A stretch of 32,539 nucleotides of DNA from a bacterium (GTDB lineage Bacteria; UBP6; UBA1177), in NCBI GenBank assembly GCA_017997475.1, contig JAGOEX010000005.1:1-32539 (forward strand), in the 5' to 3' direction. The notes under the pieces are model-generated. The model searched no databases and was not told where the DNA came from. It saw nothing but the letters and a program-made list of their open reading frames with translations. Positions 26,299 through 32,361 of the stretch are shown here, piece after piece (the first letter of the stretch is position 1; each line of letters starts with the position of its first letter). The translations under genes were made by a program, and so were the position numbers.

Positions 26299-26621
26299 TG
26301 TTTTTCCCTCCGTACTGAAACTGCGCCGATAACATCACTGCAACAGGCAAGAAGAAGCTCCATTCTGTCTTTTGAATTGATCTTCCAGCTTTTCCATGCA
26401 ATATCGAGGAGCCATCCTTCCGGAATAAGTCCGTCAAAAAACGGAAACATAACCGGTGATTCATATGGCTCTTTTCTTAAAGGAATTGTGCAACTTATGG
26501 CAATTGAACCGCTTTTGGAAACATAATCAGGATCATAAGTGAATCTGTACCCCGTTTCGGTTTCTTCAATAATTCCCGCAAACTCATCATGCATGAAAAC
26601 AAATCCGGTTTTTCGGCTCAT
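26295..26621 (-). CDS. hipS: HipS antitoxin of a HipBST system
   Basis: A 108-aa protein equal to the N-subdomain 1 of HipA: GFVFMHDEFAGIIEE...YRFTYDPDY at the start, then ISCTIPLRKEPYES and FFDGLIPEGWLLDIAWKSW. In characterised HipBST systems HipS, not HipB, is the main antitoxin. A Trp of HipS that enters the HipT active site has been described; Trp70 in PEGW is a candidate, from memory of that work. The gene sits between hipB and hipT with 4-nt ATGA overlaps on both sides, so stoichiometry is set by coupled translation. Confidence 0.88.
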   Translation of the reverse strand: MSRKTGFVFMHDEFAGIIEETETGYRFTYDPDYVSKSGSIAISCTIPLRKEPYESPVMFPFFDGLIPEGWLLDIAWKSWKINSKDRMELLLACCSDVIGAVSVRREKQ

Positions 26622-26833
26622 TTGTCACCTCTTTCGATTTGAACAGGAGCCATTTCGTGCCCGAACAGCGCAAGAACCTGATTGATCTTGTCAAGCCGGA
26701 GAGTAGCTTTTCCCTGCTCCAGTTCACGGATGAACCGCAGACCCGTTCCACTCCGTTCAGAAAGCTCAAGCTGGGTCATACCGAGCATTTTTCTTCTTTT
26801 TTTAACAAAATTTCTAAGTTTTTCTGAACTCAT
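26618..26833 (-). CDS. hipB: HipB-type HTH repressor of a HipBST system
   Basis: A 71-aa Xre/HTH_3 protein: RNFVKKRRKMLGMTQLELSERSGTGLRFIRELEQGKATLRLDKINQVLALFG is a full five-helix HTH. It lacks a long C-terminal tail. ATG at 26833 was chosen because GAGG, located inside operator 1, is 6 nt upstream; an earlier in-frame ATG (26845) lies within the operator and has no SD. It binds its own promoter region, presumably the three palindromes described here. First gene of the operon hipB-hipS-hipT. Confidence 0.9.
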   Translation of the reverse strand: MSSEKLRNFVKKRRKMLGMTQLELSERSGTGLRFIRELEQGKATLRLDKINQVLALFGHEMAPVQIERGDK

Positions 26834-26834
26834 A

Positions 26835-26854
26835 TTATACCTCATCGGGTGTAA
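26835..26854. promoter_or_regulatory. HipB operator 1
   Basis: TTATACC-N6-GGTGTAA, where the right arm reversed is TTACACC (6 of 7 matches). It overlaps the hipB ribosome binding site and lies downstream of the transcription start. Confidence 0.75.
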
Positions 26855-26874
26855 AAAACATCAAACATTATGAT

Positions 26875-26902
26875 TTTATACCTTATCGGGTGCAATTGTC
26901 AA
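26875..26902 (-). promoter_or_regulatory. hipBST promoter
   Basis: On the minus strand TTGACA (26902-26897), 16-bp spacer, TATAAA (26880-26875). Operator 2 fills the spacer and -10 box, so repressor binding would directly block RNA polymerase. Confidence 0.75.
26876..26895. promoter_or_regulatory. HipB operator 2
   Basis: TTATACC-N6-GGTGCAA. Its centre is exactly 41 bp from operator 1. It covers the promoter -10 and spacer. A 14-bp stretch ending in its left arm (26869-26882) is repeated identically at operator 3 (26910-26923). Confidence 0.75.
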
Positions 26903-26916
26903 GTTGTTTTATGATT

Positions 26917-26936
26917 TTATACCCGAAAGGGATTAA
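26917..26936. promoter_or_regulatory. HipB operator 3 (weaker)
   Basis: TTATACC-N6-GGATTAA; the left arm is perfect, the right arm diverged. Its centre is again exactly 41 bp from operator 2. It lies upstream of the -35 box. Confidence 0.6.
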
Positions 26937-26972
26937 ATTCTGATTTTTTAATCAAATCAGAAATGATAATAA

Positions 26973-27021
26973 AATTTGCGATTTTATTTCTAAAACATCA
27001 TAATATTGGCGGATTTGGAAA
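26973..27021 (+). repeat. 49-bp direct repeat, copy 1
   Basis: It matches 28409-28457 at 48 of 49 positions (one A/G difference). The copy lies before the CGGC-domain gene and contains a promoter. The rest of the gap between hipB and the CGGC gene holds the hip operators and this repeat, nothing else seen. Confidence 0.9.
26976..27004 (+). promoter_or_regulatory. Promoter in repeat copy 1 (CGGC-domain gene)
   Basis: TTGCGA (26976-26981), 17-bp spacer, CATAAT (26999-27004). It lies about 55 bp before the ATG of the CGGC-domain gene. Confidence 0.6.
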
Positions 27022-27058
27022 GTAGATTTAAAGGGAATCAGTTTTTTTGGAGGAGACA

Positions 27059-27388
27059 ATGAAAGTTGGAATTATCCGTTGTCAGCAGACTGAAGATATG
27101 TGTCCGGGCAACACCGATTTTAAAGTTGCAAAGCTTGGAAAACTTGCGTTTGAAGAGACTGGTCCGGTTGAAATCATCGGTTTTGTCTCTTGTGGCGGAT
27201 GTCCGGGCAAAAAGGCAGTCTCAAGAGCAAAAATGATGGTGGAAAGGGGTGCAGAGGCAATCGTTTTAGCTTCATGTATAAGCAGAGGAAATCCGATAGG
27301 TTTTCCATGTTCGCACTTCAAAAACATGAAAGAAAGCATAGAAAAAGCCATCGGTCCTGACATAAAGATCATAGATTGGACACATTAG
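27059..27388 (+). CDS. CGGC-domain (putative metal-binding) protein
   Basis: A 109-aa soluble protein of the CGGC family. Motif C45-G-G-C48 lies in VSCGGCPGKKAV; other possible ligands are Cys8, Cys15, Cys74 (LASCIS) and Cys85/His87 (FPCSHF). The family is predicted to bind metal and is common in anaerobes; no reaction is established. ATG at 27059 follows GGAGGA by 4-5 nt. The gene is transcribed from the repeat-borne promoter and is followed 15 nt later by a truncated copy of the start of the HAD gene. Confidence 0.85.
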   Translation: MKVGIIRCQQTEDMCPGNTDFKVAKLGKLAFEETGPVEIIGFVSCGGCPGKKAVSRAKMMVERGAEAIVLASCISRGNPIGFPCSHFKNMKESIEKAIGPDIKIIDWTH

Positions 27389-27403
27389 TATTCGGGAGAT
27401 CGT

Positions 27404-27439
27404 TTGAAATACACAAACATTCTATTTGATCTGAACTGA
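27404..27439 (+). pseudogene. Truncated 5' end of a HAD phosphatase gene
   Basis: TTG (27404) with GGGAG 5 nt upstream encodes [11 protein letters not shown] and then TGA. Twenty-eight bases (27405-27432) are identical to 29045-29072, the start of the intact HAD gene. This is a leftover gene start, not a functional gene. The rest of 27440-27568 carries two tandem GACATTTT words and the promoter of the next gene. Confidence 0.7.
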
Positions 27440-27509
27440 CCCTGATTAACTCTCAATACATTTTGTAAAACCGGACATTTTAACTTTGCTGACATTTTTA
27501 AAAAGTATG

Positions 27510-27537
27510 TTGACTTGTATTTTATAAGATGTAAAAT
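27510..27537 (+). promoter_or_regulatory. Promoter of the toxin-antitoxin fusion gene
   Basis: TTGACT (27510-27515), 16-bp spacer, TAAAAT (27532-27537). Two similar words (TGTATTTTATAAG and TGTAAAATAAG) lie side by side over the spacer and -10 and could be a ribbon-helix-helix operator; this is inference. Confidence 0.55.
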
Positions 27538-27568
27538 AAGAATGTTTTAGATTCTTTATAGGTGTCTA

Positions 27569-28162
27569 ATGAGATTTGATATTGAAAAAGATTTAAGATT
27601 GCAAAACGAGCGTGGCATAAGCTTCGAAATGATAATTGAAGCGATTTCTGAGGGAAAGGTTTTGGATGATATCGCTCATCCCAAAAGAGAAAATCAGAGA
27701 GTTATGCTGGTTGAAGTTTCAGGAGATGTTTATTTTGTGCCGTATGTTTTAGAAAAAGACGGGAACATTTTTCTTAAAACGGCTTTTATTAACAGAAAGT
27801 ACAGAATGAAAAATTCAAAGGAGGAAGAGATGAATAATAAAAAGAAGAATGATGGCACATTTTTTGTTAAAGAACCTGATTTTACATATAATTCTGAAGA
27901 AATCGAAGAAAAAGAGCTTCATGATCTTTATGAGTCCGGTGCGTTCACTGCGGTGACAGACGAAAGAAAAAAAGAACTCGCTGAAGATGCTAAAAAAACG
28001 CTTAGTGAAATGAGAGCGATAAAGAGCATAACTCTAAGAATTAACAGCGATATTCTTGAAATGATCCGCAGAAAAGCCGACGCTGAAAGAATTCCGTATC
28101 AGACACTAATGCAGCTTGTTTTAAGCCAGTTCGCCCAGGGAAAAATAAAAATTCACATTTAG
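27569..28162 (+). CDS. BrnT-like toxin domain fused to RHH (CopG-type) antitoxin domain
   Basis: A 197-aa ORF joining two parts normally encoded separately. Residues 1-82 resemble the small BrnT/DUF4258-like toxins (NERGISFEMIIEAISEGKVLDDIAHP, then strands ending FLKTAFINRKY). Residues 88-197 resemble the paired antitoxin: an acidic helix (ELHDLYESGAFTAVTDERKKELAEDAKKTL) and a ribbon-helix-helix at about 152-188 (KSITLRINSDILEMIRRKA...). Met88 is preceded by a perfect SD, so an antitoxin of 110 aa may also be made. A TGA overlapping that ATG in the +1 frame suggests the ancestral genes ended/began as ATGA and an indel fused them. AGGTG precedes the first ATG. Confidence 0.75.
   Translation: MRFDIEKDLRLQNERGISFEMIIEAISEGKVLDDIAHPKRENQRVMLVEVSGDVYFVPYVLEKDGNIFLKTAFINRKYRMKNSKEEEMNNKKKNDGTFFVKEPDFTYNSEEIEEKELHDLYESGAFTAVTDERKKELAEDAKKTLSEMRAIKSITLRINSDILEMIRRKADAERIPYQTLMQLVLSQFAQGKIKIHI
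27819..27832 (+). promoter_or_regulatory. Internal SD and ATG for free antitoxin
   Basis: AGGAGG (27819-27824), 5 nt, then ATG (27830-27832), in frame with the larger ORF and at the exact toxin/antitoxin domain junction. The spacing equals that of good starts elsewhere in the window. Confidence 0.65.
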
Positions 28163-28168
28163 AGAAAT

Positions 28169-28315
28169 ATGAACAAATCAGATGCTTTGCTAACACTTAT
28201 CGCAATTGCCGAAAAAGATATTGAATTAGGGAACTTGATTGAGCAGGATGATGTTTTTTCTAAGATTGAGAAAGAGAACCCATGGTTGAAAAACGAACAA
28301 AAATCAAACTTGTAG
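28169..28315 (+). CDS. Small ORF, possible antitoxin
   Basis: A 48-aa ORF (MNKSDALLTLIAIAEKDIEL...) with the pattern IAEKDIELGNLIEQDDVFSKIEK, like the C-terminal toxin-binding helices of small RelE/ParE-partner antitoxins (D-I-x-x-G...E-D/E-V). No DNA-binding part is present and there is no clear SD. It overlaps the next ORF by 34 nt, as TA pairs often do. The assignment is by pattern only. Confidence 0.4.
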   Translation: MNKSDALLTLIAIAEKDIELGNLIEQDDVFSKIEKENPWLKNEQKSNL

Positions 28316-28407
28316 GCAGACACGGATTCTTTTATCAACTTAGAAAAGCGATGTGTTTTGGCTTGTATGTCGTCCAAAAAAGGGGAAGTTCTTTTTGTAA
28401 GTTATAA
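28282..28407 (+). pseudogene. Possible truncated ParE/RelE-like toxin ORF
   Basis: A 41-aa ORF beginning MVEKRTKIKL, a start like that of many ParE/RelE toxins, but it then loses any family pattern. It ends with TAA 1 nt before repeat copy 2, which suggests truncation at a rearrangement border. It may also be non-coding. Confidence 0.3.
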
Positions 28408-28408
28408 T

Positions 28409-28457
28409 AATTTGCGATTTTGTTTCTAAAACATCATAATATTGGCGGATTTGGAAA
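28409..28457 (+). repeat. 49-bp direct repeat, copy 2
   Basis: A near-identical copy (48/49) of 26973-27021, 1,436 bp downstream in the same orientation, here in front of the GrpB-family gene. Confidence 0.9.
28412..28440 (+). promoter_or_regulatory. Promoter in repeat copy 2 (GrpB-family gene)
   Basis: TTGCGA (28412-28417), 17-bp spacer, CATAAT (28435-28440), 40 bp before the GrpB-family ATG. Confidence 0.6.
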
Positions 28458-28480
28458 ACAAAAGTCGAGAAGGTTGCAAA

Positions 28481-29047
28481 ATGAAAAAACCCCTTTCAGA
28501 AATGACGGCTGATGAACTCGGGCGGCTGTTTCCTATATCTCTGTCAGATCATGATCCGGAGTGGAAAGGATTATTTGAATCTGAAAAGAGGTTGATAGAA
28601 GAGCTGACAGGAGTTGAAAACATTGTGCGGATAACTCATGTAGGAAGCACTTCAGTTTCTGGAATAAAAGCAAAACCTATCATTGATATTCTGCTTGAAG
28701 TGGTTGAATTCTTTGATAAAACAGCATTTATAAAAAGATTTGTCGATGCCGGATACAATTATATTCCACAACCTAAAAATTCTGCTCCCCACATTATGCT
28801 TGTAAAAGGTTATACCGATTCAGGATTTGCCGGACAGGTGTTTCATGTTCATGTCAGATTCAGCGGTGACTGGGAAGAGATCAAATTCTGTGAATATCTG
28901 AGACAACATCCTGAAATTGCAAAAGAATATGAACAACTCAAAATTGAGCTCGCACAAATCCATAAATATAACCGCGAAAATTACACAAACGCAAAAACAG
29001 ATTTCATAACAAAAATTAACGAAATAATCAGAAGCAAAGAGCAATGA
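28481..29047 (+). CDS. GrpB-family nucleotidyltransferase-fold protein
   Basis: A 188-aa UPF0157/GrpB protein. The nucleotidyltransferase-like core shows HVGSTSVSGIKAKPIIDILLEV (Gly55-Ser56, Asp69), then FHVHVR and RDYLR-like FCEYLRQHPEIAKEYEQLK. The family is related to antibiotic nucleotidyltransferases, and stand-alone members have no firm role. ATG 28481 is preceded by AAGG at 7 nt; the longer TTG start at 28442 lies inside the repeat and is unlikely. The stop overlaps the HAD start (ATGA). Confidence 0.85.
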   Translation: MKKPLSEMTADELGRLFPISLSDHDPEWKGLFESEKRLIEELTGVENIVRITHVGSTSVSGIKAKPIIDILLEVVEFFDKTAFIKRFVDAGYNYIPQPKNSAPHIMLVKGYTDSGFAGQVFHVHVRFSGDWEEIKFCEYLRQHPEIAKEYEQLKIELAQIHKYNRENYTNAKTDFITKINEIIRSKEQ

Positions 29048-29700
29048 AATACACAAACATTCTATTTGATCTTGACGGAACATTGACAGACCCGAAAGAG
29101 GGTATTATAAATTCTGTTAAATTCGCTTTGGCGAAAATGGGGGTGAATGAAAGCGAGGTCGGTGATCTGATGAAATTCATCGGGCCGCCGCTTCATGTCT
29201 CTTTCCGGGATTTCTGCGGTTTTAATGAAGAAAATTCAGAACTTGCAGTGCAATATTTCCGCGAATATTTCACCGATAAGGGGATCAATGAAAACAGTAT
29301 ATTTCCGGGAGTTGTCGAACTTCTTGAATCACTTAAAAGCCGGAATTTGAAGATAATTCTTGCAACTTCAAAACCGACAGTTCATGCAAACACAGTTCTC
29401 AATAATTTTGAAATATCCAAGTATTTCCAGTATGTTAAAGGAAGTAATCTCAACGGAACGGAATCGGGCAAACCGGAAATAATCAGCCACATCATAGAAA
29501 AGTTCAAACTCGAAAAAGATAAAACAGTCATGATCGGCGACCGGTTTTATGACATCATCGGCGCAAAAGAGAACGGCATCGACTCCATCGGCGTCACATT
29601 CGGATACGGCGGCGAAACAGAACTCAAAGAGGCAGGCGCGACTTATATTTGCCGCGATATAAAAGATATTAACAACTTACTTTTGAGAGGAACACAATGA
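29044..29700 (+). CDS. HAD-superfamily (subfamily IA) phosphatase, Gph-like
   Basis: A 218-aa HAD hydrolase. Motif I is FDLDGTLTD (nucleophile Asp9, acid Asp11), motif II is LATSKP near 115, a motif III Lys is in ESGKPEII, and motif IV is [16 protein letters not shown] near 162-177. A helical cap lies between I and II. Close types are annotated as phosphoglycolate phosphatase or 5'-nucleotidase; the substrate cannot be read from sequence. It overlaps both neighbours by 4 nt (GrpB upstream, mscL downstream). Confidence 0.88.
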   Translation: MKYTNILFDLDGTLTDPKEGIINSVKFALAKMGVNESEVGDLMKFIGPPLHVSFRDFCGFNEENSELAVQYFREYFTDKGINENSIFPGVVELLESLKSRNLKIILATSKPTVHANTVLNNFEISKYFQYVKGSNLNGTESGKPEIISHIIEKFKLEKDKTVMIGDRFYDIIGAKENGIDSIGVTFGYGGETELKEAGATYICRDIKDINNLLLRGTQ

Positions 29701-30080
29701 AAATCATTAACGAATTCAAGACTTTCGCGATGAGGGGAAATGTCATTGACATGGCTGTGGGTATCATTATCGGAGCCGCTTTCGGCAAGATCGTAAGTTC
29801 TATTGTCGGTGATGTGATCATGCCGGTAATCGGCCTTTTTGTAGGGGGCTTGAACTTTACAACTTTGCAGTTTACAGTGGGTGAATCGGTTATCAAATAC
29901 GGTAATTTCATTCAGGTTACATTCGATTTCACCATCGTTGCTTTTGCGATCTTCATGCTGATAAAGGGACTTAATTCCCTTAAAAAGAAGGAAGAAGCGG
30001 CTCCCGCTCCTGCTGAACCGCCTGCTCCTCCAGCTGATATTGTTCTGCTTACCGAAATAAGAGATCTTCTGAAAAAATAA
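29697..30080 (+). CDS. mscL: Large-conductance mechanosensitive channel MscL
   Basis: A 127-aa homopentameric channel that opens on membrane tension to release solutes during osmotic downshock. [43 protein letters not shown] covers the N-helix and TM1 gate; TM2 is [15 protein letters not shown] Pro/Ala-rich linker and C-terminal helix ([11 protein letters not shown]) end the protein. It starts inside the HAD stop (ATGA) and is convergent with the Spy-like gene, 8 nt away. Confidence 0.96.
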   Translation: MKIINEFKTFAMRGNVIDMAVGIIIGAAFGKIVSSIVGDVIMPVIGLFVGGLNFTTLQFTVGESVIKYGNFIQVTFDFTIVAFAIFMLIKGLNSLKKKEEAAPAPAEPPAPPADIVLLTEIRDLLKK

Positions 30081-30088
30081 GAGATTTT

Positions 30089-30574
30089 TTATTCGTCGTC
30101 ATCCATCGGGTCGGGACCTCTGCCACCCATTCTGCCCATGAATTTCTTTCTTTTATCTTTCATGAGCTCCAGCATCTTTTTTCTCTGGTCGGGAGTAAGT
30201 GAACTGAAAGTATCAATTTTGAAATTTCCCATCAGAATAAACTGTTTCTTCCTGAGTTCAGCAATTTGATTGTTCAATGATTTTAAAGAGTTAATGTCCG
30301 GTTTTGCTTTTTCATACTCGTCTTTCATTTTTATTCTCAGTTCGCCGATACTATAGTTGATGTCCATCATTTCCTTGTGGATTTCCTGCCCTTTTTTACG
30401 GATTTCTGCCCTTTTTACATCGGGAACTCCTGCATCCTCGAGCATTTTGTCATGCATCATCATCATGTGCTCACCCTTTTTTCCACTGTGTCCTTTTCCC
30501 ATTTTCTGTGCGGCAAGCGGCATAACTGATAAAACTGCAATTATTATCACCGCGAGTTTAAGTGAATTTTTCAT
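30089..30574 (-). CDS. Spy/CpxP-like periplasmic protein
   Basis: A 161-aa exported, Met- and His-rich helical protein. Signal peptide about 1-22 (MKNSLKLAVIIIAVLSVMPLAAQ). The LTxxQ motif of the Spy/CpxP/CnrX group appears as LTPDQRKK near 128-135, after long amphipathic helices. Such proteins act as periplasmic chaperones or metal sensors. ATG at 30574 is set by GGAGGAG 5 nt upstream; the ATG at 30586 overlaps the SD. It is the third gene after an ECF sigma factor and a one-TM protein, which suggests control by that sigma factor. Confidence 0.8.
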   Translation of the reverse strand: MKNSLKLAVIIIAVLSVMPLAAQKMGKGHSGKKGEHMMMMHDKMLEDAGVPDVKRAEIRKKGQEIHKEMMDINYSIGELRIKMKDEYEKAKPDINSLKSLNNQIAELRKKQFILMGNFKIDTFSSLTPDQRKKMLELMKDKRKKFMGRMGGRGPDPMDDDE

Positions 30575-30587
30575 CTTCTCCTCCATT

Positions 30588-30860
30588 TTAATAAATTATC
30601 ATTTCCAGATCTTCATCAAAAAAAGCATCGGCTGCAACGAGAGCAACCTCTATTTCGTTACCGCTCAAATCTGTGGCCATCAGATCATCGCGGTTAATAT
30701 TGTTGTCTTTATAGGTAGTTACAAACACTGAAGCTGCAAGCAGAATAACAAAACTGATTCCGCTGAATGTTTTTACTAATGTGTTCCTTTTTTTGATCTT
30801 TTTCCCTTCAACCATGACATCGTTGAGCATTTTTTCCCATTTCATGTTTTCATTATTCAT
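30588..30860 (-). CDS. Small single-TM protein, candidate anti-sigma factor
   Basis: A 90-aa protein: a charged cytoplasmic N-terminus (about 1-30), one TM (about 32-49), and a short acidic periplasmic tail. It lies 1 nt after the ECF sigma stop with GGGGG as SD, so the two are coupled. The position and topology fit an anti-sigma factor, but it has no ZAS (HxxxCxxC) motif. The function is inferred from context only. Confidence 0.6.
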   Translation of the reverse strand: MNNENMKWEKMLNDVMVEGKKIKKRNTLVKTFSGISFVILLAASVFVTTYKDNNINRDDLMATDLSGNEIEVALVAADAFFDEDLEMIIY

Positions 30861-30861
30861 T

Positions 30862-31386
30862 TTACACCCCCTGTTTAATAAATTTTCTTCTAATACTTTT
30901 CATAGCAATTGAAAAAAGATTCCTTGCTGAAACCTCAGACATTCCGAGCATTTTTGAAATATCTGAAAAGCTTTTCTCCTCAAAGATCCGAAGAGAGACA
31001 ACTGCTCTTCTTTTTGCCGGAAGTGCAGCGAGAGTATTTCCAAAAGTTTCGATTACAGAGCTGTTTTCCATATCCATTTCTATGTTGACATTTTTATCAG
31101 GGAGAATGTGTTCAAGGACATCATCAATTGTAACTTCAGGCATTTCCTTGGATTTCTTGAAGAAATTCATTGTCTCATTTACTGCGACGGAATGAATGTA
31201 TCCGTCCGGATTCGCTGAATTGTGAACTTTTTTTATGTTTAGGTATATCTTAAGAAAAGTCTGCTGAACGATATCATCGACTCTATCGGGATTTTTCACA
31301 TATTTTCTGATCACTGACTGAACAAAGAACCTTTTGTTCCAGAAAAGTTCCTTGAAATAATTGTCGTAATCTGTTCTGTCAAACAT
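30862..31386 (-). CDS. ECF-type RNA polymerase sigma factor
   Basis: A 174-aa sigma-70 family protein. Region 2 holds DRVDDIVQQTFLKIYLNI...GYIHSVAVNETMNFFKK; region 4 holds LAALPAKRRAVVSLRIFEEKSFSDISKMLGMSEVSARNLFSIAMKSIRRKF. The start at 31386 follows GGAGGAGG; an upstream-extended ORF has no SD. On the minus strand a TATAAT lies at 31417-31412 without a good -35, which may be a housekeeping -10 or chance. It heads the sigma/one-TM/Spy-like operon. Confidence 0.9.
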   Translation of the reverse strand: MFDRTDYDNYFKELFWNKRFFVQSVIRKYVKNPDRVDDIVQQTFLKIYLNIKKVHNSANPDGYIHSVAVNETMNFFKKSKEMPEVTIDDVLEHILPDKNVNIEMDMENSSVIETFGNTLAALPAKRRAVVSLRIFEEKSFSDISKMLGMSEVSARNLFSIAMKSIRRKFIKQGV

Positions 31387-31444
31387 TGTCCCTCCTCCGG
31401 GTCGTCCGGATATTATAACCGCAAAATGGTGAAAAAAGTAAAAA

Positions 31445-31472
31445 TTGTTTTTCAAACTCCCTAAATTATAAT
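31445..31472 (+). promoter_or_regulatory. Promoter of the DUF4412-like gene
   Basis: TTGTTT (31445-31450), 16-bp spacer, TATAAT (31467-31472), 36 bp before the ATG. It lies in a 121-bp divergent region shared with the ECF sigma gene. Confidence 0.5.
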
Positions 31473-31507
31473 TGCGCAGACACTTTGAAATTTGGGAGGG
31501 AACAGAA

Positions 31508-32308
31508 ATGAAATTATTTAAAACAGTTTTAACAGTTGCGGTCACCTTTTTCTTTTTTCATGCTTTTGCGGGAGTTAAGATCGTGACTGAAAGTGTAGAA
31601 CATTCAAACAATGAAAAAAGTTCAGGCACTTTGATGATCGACGGAGATCTTGTCAGGGTGGAAACTTCGGAATCGGGCGAACAGTCCGTAATTTACGATC
31701 TTAAGAAAAAAGAGGTGATACTGATAAATCACAAGGAAAAGAACTGGATGAAAATGACAAAAAAACAGATAGATGATTCCAAAGCCCATGTTAAAGCACA
31801 GATGAAAGCGGCTGTCGCTCAGCAGCAGGCGGCTCTTGCACAGCTTGCTCCGGAACAGAGAGCACAGCTTGAGACACAGATGCAGATGATGCTGGGAAAT
31901 GAAAATAAAACACCTCTGAACTATGTTAAAACAGGAAAAAGATCAAAATGGGGTGATTCGGAATGTGAAATATATGACGGAATGAGGGGCGATATCAAGA
32001 CAGAAGAGATCTGCACGGTTGTCCCGAAAAAACTTAAATGCTCCCTTGTCGAGATCGAACGGCTTAAACAGATATCACTTGATTATGCTATGGATGAAAA
32101 TGATGTTTCTGCATGGAAAGATGTAAAGAATTTAGGTATTCCCGTTATCCACAAAATGATCAGCAATGGAAAGGTTGTGGTTACCAACACGCTCGTATCA
32201 TTTGAGAACACAAAGATTCCGGGAGAGAGTTTCAAAGTTCCGGCAGATTACAAACAGACCTCTTCCCCGCTCGATTCGGTAATTCCTGCAACTGAAAAGA
32301 AAAAATAA
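31508..32308 (+). CDS. Exported DUF4412-like protein
   Basis: A 266-aa secreted protein with signal peptide MKLFKTVLTVAVTFFFFHAFA (about 1-21). The N-terminal half has the pattern SSGTLMIDGDLVRVET...VIYDLKKKEVILINHKEKNWMKM, as in DUF4412 proteins (mature beta sandwich, LolA-like guess). A Gln/Ala-rich helix covers about 85-125, then CEIYDGM and a C-terminal beta part with two further cysteines. No enzymatic motif. GGGAGG lies 8 nt before the ATG. Its position opposite the ECF sigma gene makes envelope-stress control possible but unproven. Confidence 0.65.
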   Translation: MKLFKTVLTVAVTFFFFHAFAGVKIVTESVEHSNNEKSSGTLMIDGDLVRVETSESGEQSVIYDLKKKEVILINHKEKNWMKMTKKQIDDSKAHVKAQMKAAVAQQQAALAQLAPEQRAQLETQMQMMLGNENKTPLNYVKTGKRSKWGDSECEIYDGMRGDIKTEEICTVVPKKLKCSLVEIERLKQISLDYAMDENDVSAWKDVKNLGIPVIHKMISNGKVVVTNTLVSFENTKIPGESFKVPADYKQTSSPLDSVIPATEKKK

Positions 32309-32313
32309 CAGAC

Positions 32314-32339
32314 AAAAAAAAGACCGCCCGAAGGCGGCC
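32314..32339 (-). terminator. Rho-independent terminator of rpsU
   Basis: On the minus strand: GGCCGCC, TTCG tetraloop, GGCGGTC, then T8 (plus coordinates 32339 down to 32314). A strong one-way terminator 22 nt after the rpsU stop; it may also partly stop plus-strand readthrough, but there is no T-tract on that side. Confidence 0.9.
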
Positions 32340-32361
32340 GGCAAATCAGAACAGAAAAGAG

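Noticed and set aside
26834-26936. CRISPR-like array made of the three spaced palindromes
   Set aside because: Only three short palindromes with related flanks, located on the hip promoter; operators explain them better.
28442-28480. TTG start of the GrpB gene inside the repeat
   Set aside because: There is no SD, it overlaps the promoter region, and ATG 28481 has AAGG upstream and fits family length.
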